Shown: piece after piece, positions 61,361-64,000 of the stretch
How the letters are laid out: each line of letters opens with the position of its first letter
Numbering within the stretch: position 1 is the stretch's first letter
Notes under the pieces: generated by a model
The model's database searches: none
What the model saw: the letters and a program-made list of their open reading frames with translations, nothing else
Told to the model about the DNA's origin: nothing
Made by a program: the position numbers and the translations under genes
Source: Frigoribacterium sp. Leaf415
GTDB lineage: Bacteria; Actinomycetota; Actinomycetes; Actinomycetales; Microbacteriaceae
NCBI RefSeq assembly: GCF_001424645.1
Contig: NZ_LMQR01000001.1
Location: forward strand, 551,301-615,300
Reading direction: 5' to 3'
Length of the DNA: 64,000 bases

Positions 61361-62143
61361 GTGTCGACAGCCGACCCCGACGCCCCCGTCGTCCCGGTCC
61401 CGGCGCGCAGGCGTCGCAAGGAGAAGGGCGCGTTCTTCCGCGTCCTCGCGACGCCCGCCGCACCGCTCTTCGACCTGATGGCCCGGATCGACATCGTCGA
61501 CGGCGACAAGCTGCCGGCCGAGGGCGCCTTCGTCCTCACGCCGAACCACTACACGAACATCGACCCCGTGGTCGTCGGTCGTGTCATGTGGGCACTCGGG
61601 CGGGTGCCGCGCTTCCTCGCGAAGGCGTCGCTGTTCCGGGTGCCGGTGTTCGGCCGCATGATGCACGCCATGGGGCACATCCCCGTCGAGCGGGCGGGGC
61701 GCACCCACGACCACGACCCGCTGGCGGCCGGTCGCCTGCTCGTCGCCCGGGGCGGCGGCGTGATCGTCTACCCCGAGGGCACCCTCACCCGCGACCCCGA
61801 CCTCTGGCCGATGAAGGGCAAGAGCGGCGCCGTCCGCCTCGCCCTCGCCGCCGGCGTCCCGCTCATCCCAATGGCGCACTGGGGCAGCCAGCACCTCATG
61901 GGCCGCTACTCGAGCCGCCTCCACGCCTTCCCGCGCAAGCGCATCACCGTCGTGATCGGCGATCCGGTCGACCTCTCGGCCTACCGCGATCGTCCGCTCG
62001 ACCAGGCCTCCGTCACCGCCGCCACCGCCGTGGTGATGGACGCCGTGACCGAGCTCGTCGAACGGCTGCGAGCCGAGAAGGCCCCGGCCGAGCGGTGGAA
62101 CCCCGCCAAGAACCACCAGAAGGAGACAGGCCGCTTTGAGTAG
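61361..62143 (+). CDS. plsC: 1-acyl-sn-glycerol-3-phosphate acyltransferase
   Basis: This acyltransferase of about 260 residues adds the second acyl chain in phosphatidic acid synthesis. It has motif I NHYTNIDP (a variant of NHxxxxD), the substrate motif VERAGR and YPEGTLTRDP (EGT). The N-terminal basic stretch PARRRRKEKG likely meets the membrane. The GTG at 61361 is seven bases after the murA stop. Its 3' end overlaps gpsA by eight bases. Confidence 0.9.
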   Translation: MSTADPDAPVVPVPARRRRKEKGAFFRVLATPAAPLFDLMARIDIVDGDKLPAEGAFVLTPNHYTNIDPVVVGRVMWALGRVPRFLAKASLFRVPVFGRMMHAMGHIPVERAGRTHDHDPLAAGRLLVARGGGVIVYPEGTLTRDPDLWPMKGKSGAVRLALAAGVPLIPMAHWGSQHLMGRYSSRLHAFPRKRITVVIGDPVDLSAYRDRPLDQASVTAATAVVMDAVTELVERLRAEKAPAERWNPAKNHQKETGRFE

Positions 62144-63230
62144 CTCCGAGTCACGCGAAGGCGCCATCGAGGCTCTCGGAGAAGGGGCGGTCACGACCGA
62201 GGCGATCTCGATCGTCATGCGCGACTCGATCCCGCGTCGGGTGGCCGTCCTGGGATCGGGCAGCTGGGGCACCACCTTCGCCAAGGTCCTCGCCGAGGGC
62301 GGCGCCGACGTCACCCTCTGGGCGCGTCGGCCCGAGGTGGCCCGCGAGATCACCGAGAGCAAGCGCAACAGCGACTACCTCCCGGGCATCAACCTGCCCC
62401 GCACCCTCGTCGCGACCCCGTCGGTCGAGCAGGCCCTCGCGGGTGCCGAGCAGGTCTACCTGTCGGTCCCCAGCCAGACATTGCGCGACAACCTGACGGC
62501 CATCCGCGGCATGGTCCCGTCCGGGGTGCCGGTCGTCAGTCTGATGAAGGGCGTCGAGAAGGCCACCGGGTTGCGCATGAGCGAGGTGATCGAGGCCGAG
62601 CTCGGCATCGACCGCGACCTGATCGCCGTCGCGTCGGGGCCCAACCTCGCCCTCGAGATCGCGAAGCGGCAGCCCACGGCCGCCGTCGTGTCGTCGTACA
62701 GCCTCGACACGGCGACCCTGGTGGCGGCCACCGCCACCAACCCGTACTTCCGCTCGTTCGTGAACACCGACGTGATCGGCACCGAGTTCGGGGGCGTCCT
62801 CAAGAACCTGATCGCCGTCGCGATCGGCATCGTCGACGGCGTGGGGTACGGCGAGAACACCAAGGCGTCGATCATCACGCGCGGACTGGCCGAGATGACC
62901 GCGTTCGCCGTGTCGTTCGGGGCCAAGGCCGAGACCCTCGCCGGTCTCGCCGGGCTGGGCGACCTCATCGCCACCTGCGAGTCGCCGCTCTCGCGCAACA
63001 ACACCGCGGGTCGGCTGCTCGGGCAGGGTTACGCCTTCGGCGACGTCGTGCGCCAGATGAACCAGACCGCCGAGGGGCTGGCCTCCGTCGCGCCGATCCT
63101 CGAACTCGCGCGGTCGCGCGGCGTCGACATGCCCATCGTCCAGCAGGTGGCCGAGGTGCTCGCCGGTACACTCGACCCGCGCAACATCGCCCCACACCTC
63201 ACCGAGACGGACGAGCCCCAGGGCGAGTGA
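62136..63230 (+). CDS. gpsA: NAD(P)-dependent glycerol-3-phosphate dehydrogenase
   Basis: This enzyme supplies glycerol-3-phosphate for phospholipids. It has the Rossmann motif VAVLGSGSWGTTFAKVLA, then KGVEKATGLRMSEV, ASGPNLALEIA and KNLIAVAIGIVDGVGYG with the catalytic Lys. A TTG at 62136 with AAGGAG upstream gives 364 residues; the ATG at 62217 would give 337, nearer the family length. Overlap with plsC implies coupling, and plsC uses its product. Confidence 0.93.
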   Translation: MSSSESREGAIEALGEGAVTTEAISIVMRDSIPRRVAVLGSGSWGTTFAKVLAEGGADVTLWARRPEVAREITESKRNSDYLPGINLPRTLVATPSVEQALAGAEQVYLSVPSQTLRDNLTAIRGMVPSGVPVVSLMKGVEKATGLRMSEVIEAELGIDRDLIAVASGPNLALEIAKRQPTAAVVSSYSLDTATLVAATATNPYFRSFVNTDVIGTEFGGVLKNLIAVAIGIVDGVGYGENTKASIITRGLAEMTAFAVSFGAKAETLAGLAGLGDLIATCESPLSRNNTAGRLLGQGYAFGDVVRQMNQTAEGLASVAPILELARSRGVDMPIVQQVAEVLAGTLDPRNIAPHLTETDEPQGE

Positions 63231-63321
63231 CCGCAGGTCGTCCATGCCGGGGGCGTGCGACGACCAGAGCCCGCTCACCGCGGGTCGGCCCGCGGGCCGT
63301 GACACCGACGAAAGGCCCTCC

Positions 63322-64000
63322 ATGGCGAGCACCGAGCCCACCGCGACCACCCGCCTCGCCGCGGCCGACATCTCGTCCGTCGACGCCTCGTCGGTCTTGG
63401 CCTCGGCACCCGAGGCGGCGAAGACCGTCGTGGTCGTCCTCTTCGGCGGCCGCTCGAGCGAGCACTCGATCAGCTGCGCGACGGCCGGGGGAGTCCTCTC
63501 GGCGATCGACCGCACCCGCTACGACGTGGTGCCCGTGGGCATCACCGTCGACGGGGCGTTCACCCTCCAGCCCGACGACGCGGCGAGGTTCGCGCTCGAC
63601 GCCGAGACGCTGCCGACCGTCGTCGACAACGGCACCCGCGTGCACTGGCCCGAGTCGTCCACCACCCGCGAGCTGACCGTCACCGAGCCCGACGGCACGA
63701 CGCGCCTGCTGGGCGAGGTCGACGTGGTGTTCCCGATCTTGCACGGTCCGTTCGGCGAGGACGGCACGGTGCAGGGCCTGCTCGAACTGACCGGGCTGCC
63801 CTACGTCGGGGCGGGCGTGCTCGCCTCGTCGCTCGGCATGGACAAGCACTTCACGAAGACGGTGCTGCAGGCCGCCGGCGTGACCGTCGCCCCGTGGCTC
63901 ACCGTCCGTCGTCGTGACTGGGACGCCGCGCCCGAGCGCGTGACCGCCGACGTCGAGCCGCTCGGTTACCCGATGTTCGTCAAGCCCGCCCGAGCCGGGT
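63322..64000 (+). CDS. ddl: D-alanine--D-alanine ligase, N-terminal part
   Basis: About 226 residues are present before the window ends. The N-terminal motif VVVLFGGRSSEHSISCAT, then VFPILHGPFGEDGTVQGLLEL and VGAGVLASSLGMDKHFTK, and the ATP-grasp start YPMFVKPARAG identify a D-Ala--D-Ala ligase. The first 35 residues are an Ala/Ser-rich extension. ATG at 63322. It follows gpsA by about 90 bases in what looks like the same cell-envelope operon. Confidence 0.94.
   Translation, partial: MASTEPTATTRLAAADISSVDASSVLASAPEAAKTVVVVLFGGRSSEHSISCATAGGVLSAIDRTRYDVVPVGITVDGAFTLQPDDAARFALDAETLPTVVDNGTRVHWPESSTTRELTVTEPDGTTRLLGEVDVVFPILHGPFGEDGTVQGLLELTGLPYVGAGVLASSLGMDKHFTKTVLQAAGVTVAPWLTVRRRDWDAAPERVTADVEPLGYPMFVKPARAG

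Overview
The window is about 70% G+C, uses GTG starts freely, has 4-base stop/start overlaps in nearly every operon, and carries actinobacterial marker genes (mtrA-mtrB-lpqB, a WhiB1-type regulator, PdtaS, a zinc-less SecA, an Rv3235-family protein). I read it as a chromosome segment of an Actinomycetota member, most likely family Microbacteriaceae (Frigoribacterium/Curtobacterium-like). The family is an inference from gene order and protein style. There is no sign of a prophage, plasmid, insertion sequence, rRNA operon, CRISPR array or biosynthetic island. Most genes are conserved core genes.

Layout. 1-4157 (minus): a MoxR-type AAA+ ATPase cluster (DUF58 fragment, MoxR, DUF4350, DUF4129, a polytopic membrane protein). 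4307-13172 (plus): mtrA-mtrB-lpqB-comF-hpf-secA, linking envelope signalling, ribosome hibernation and protein export. 13248-17117: an Rv3235-family protein, the PdtaS sensor kinase, whiB, a small membrane protein, bcp peroxiredoxin and tRNA-Lys. 17118-19105: a large hairpin, a seven-copy repeat array and an amino-acid permease. 19586-38880 is rich in osmotic and ion functions: a glycine-betaine ABC importer (proV-proW-proX), an MscS channel, an SLC13-type permease, CorA, trehalose synthesis (otsA-otsB) and a complete Mrp Na+/H+ antiporter (mrpA(B)CDEFG). 38934-48145: branched-chain amino acid genes (ilvD, ilvB-ilvN, ilvC), mtlD with two small membrane proteins, and serA. 48234-54677: a metallo-beta-lactamase-fold hydrolase, tRNA-Glu, a sugar ABC importer without its ATPase, its LacI-type regulator, and an AlkB-like dioxygenase. 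54733-57674: a tandem pair of related membrane-anchored beta-propeller proteins. 57887-64000: leuC-leuD-murA-plsC-gpsA-ddl, the last cut by the window edge.

The genes form several working units: osmoprotection (solute import, trehalose, mechanosensitive release, Na+/H+ exchange), branched-chain amino acid synthesis split over two loci, and an envelope-precursor operon that begins with leucine genes. Many transcription units end in long perfect hairpins.

The least explained signals are non-coding. A 9-base word, GGAGGCGCG or its complement, recurs at 30 or more places and often sits just past stop codons or forms hairpin stems. The second is the alternating 22-bp repeat array at 17259-17497. 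Other points worth checking are a 20-bp perfect palindrome upstream of the sugar transporter, an atypical codon patch at the 3' end of ilvD, and an epimerase reading frame that runs about 235 bases antisense into its neighbour.
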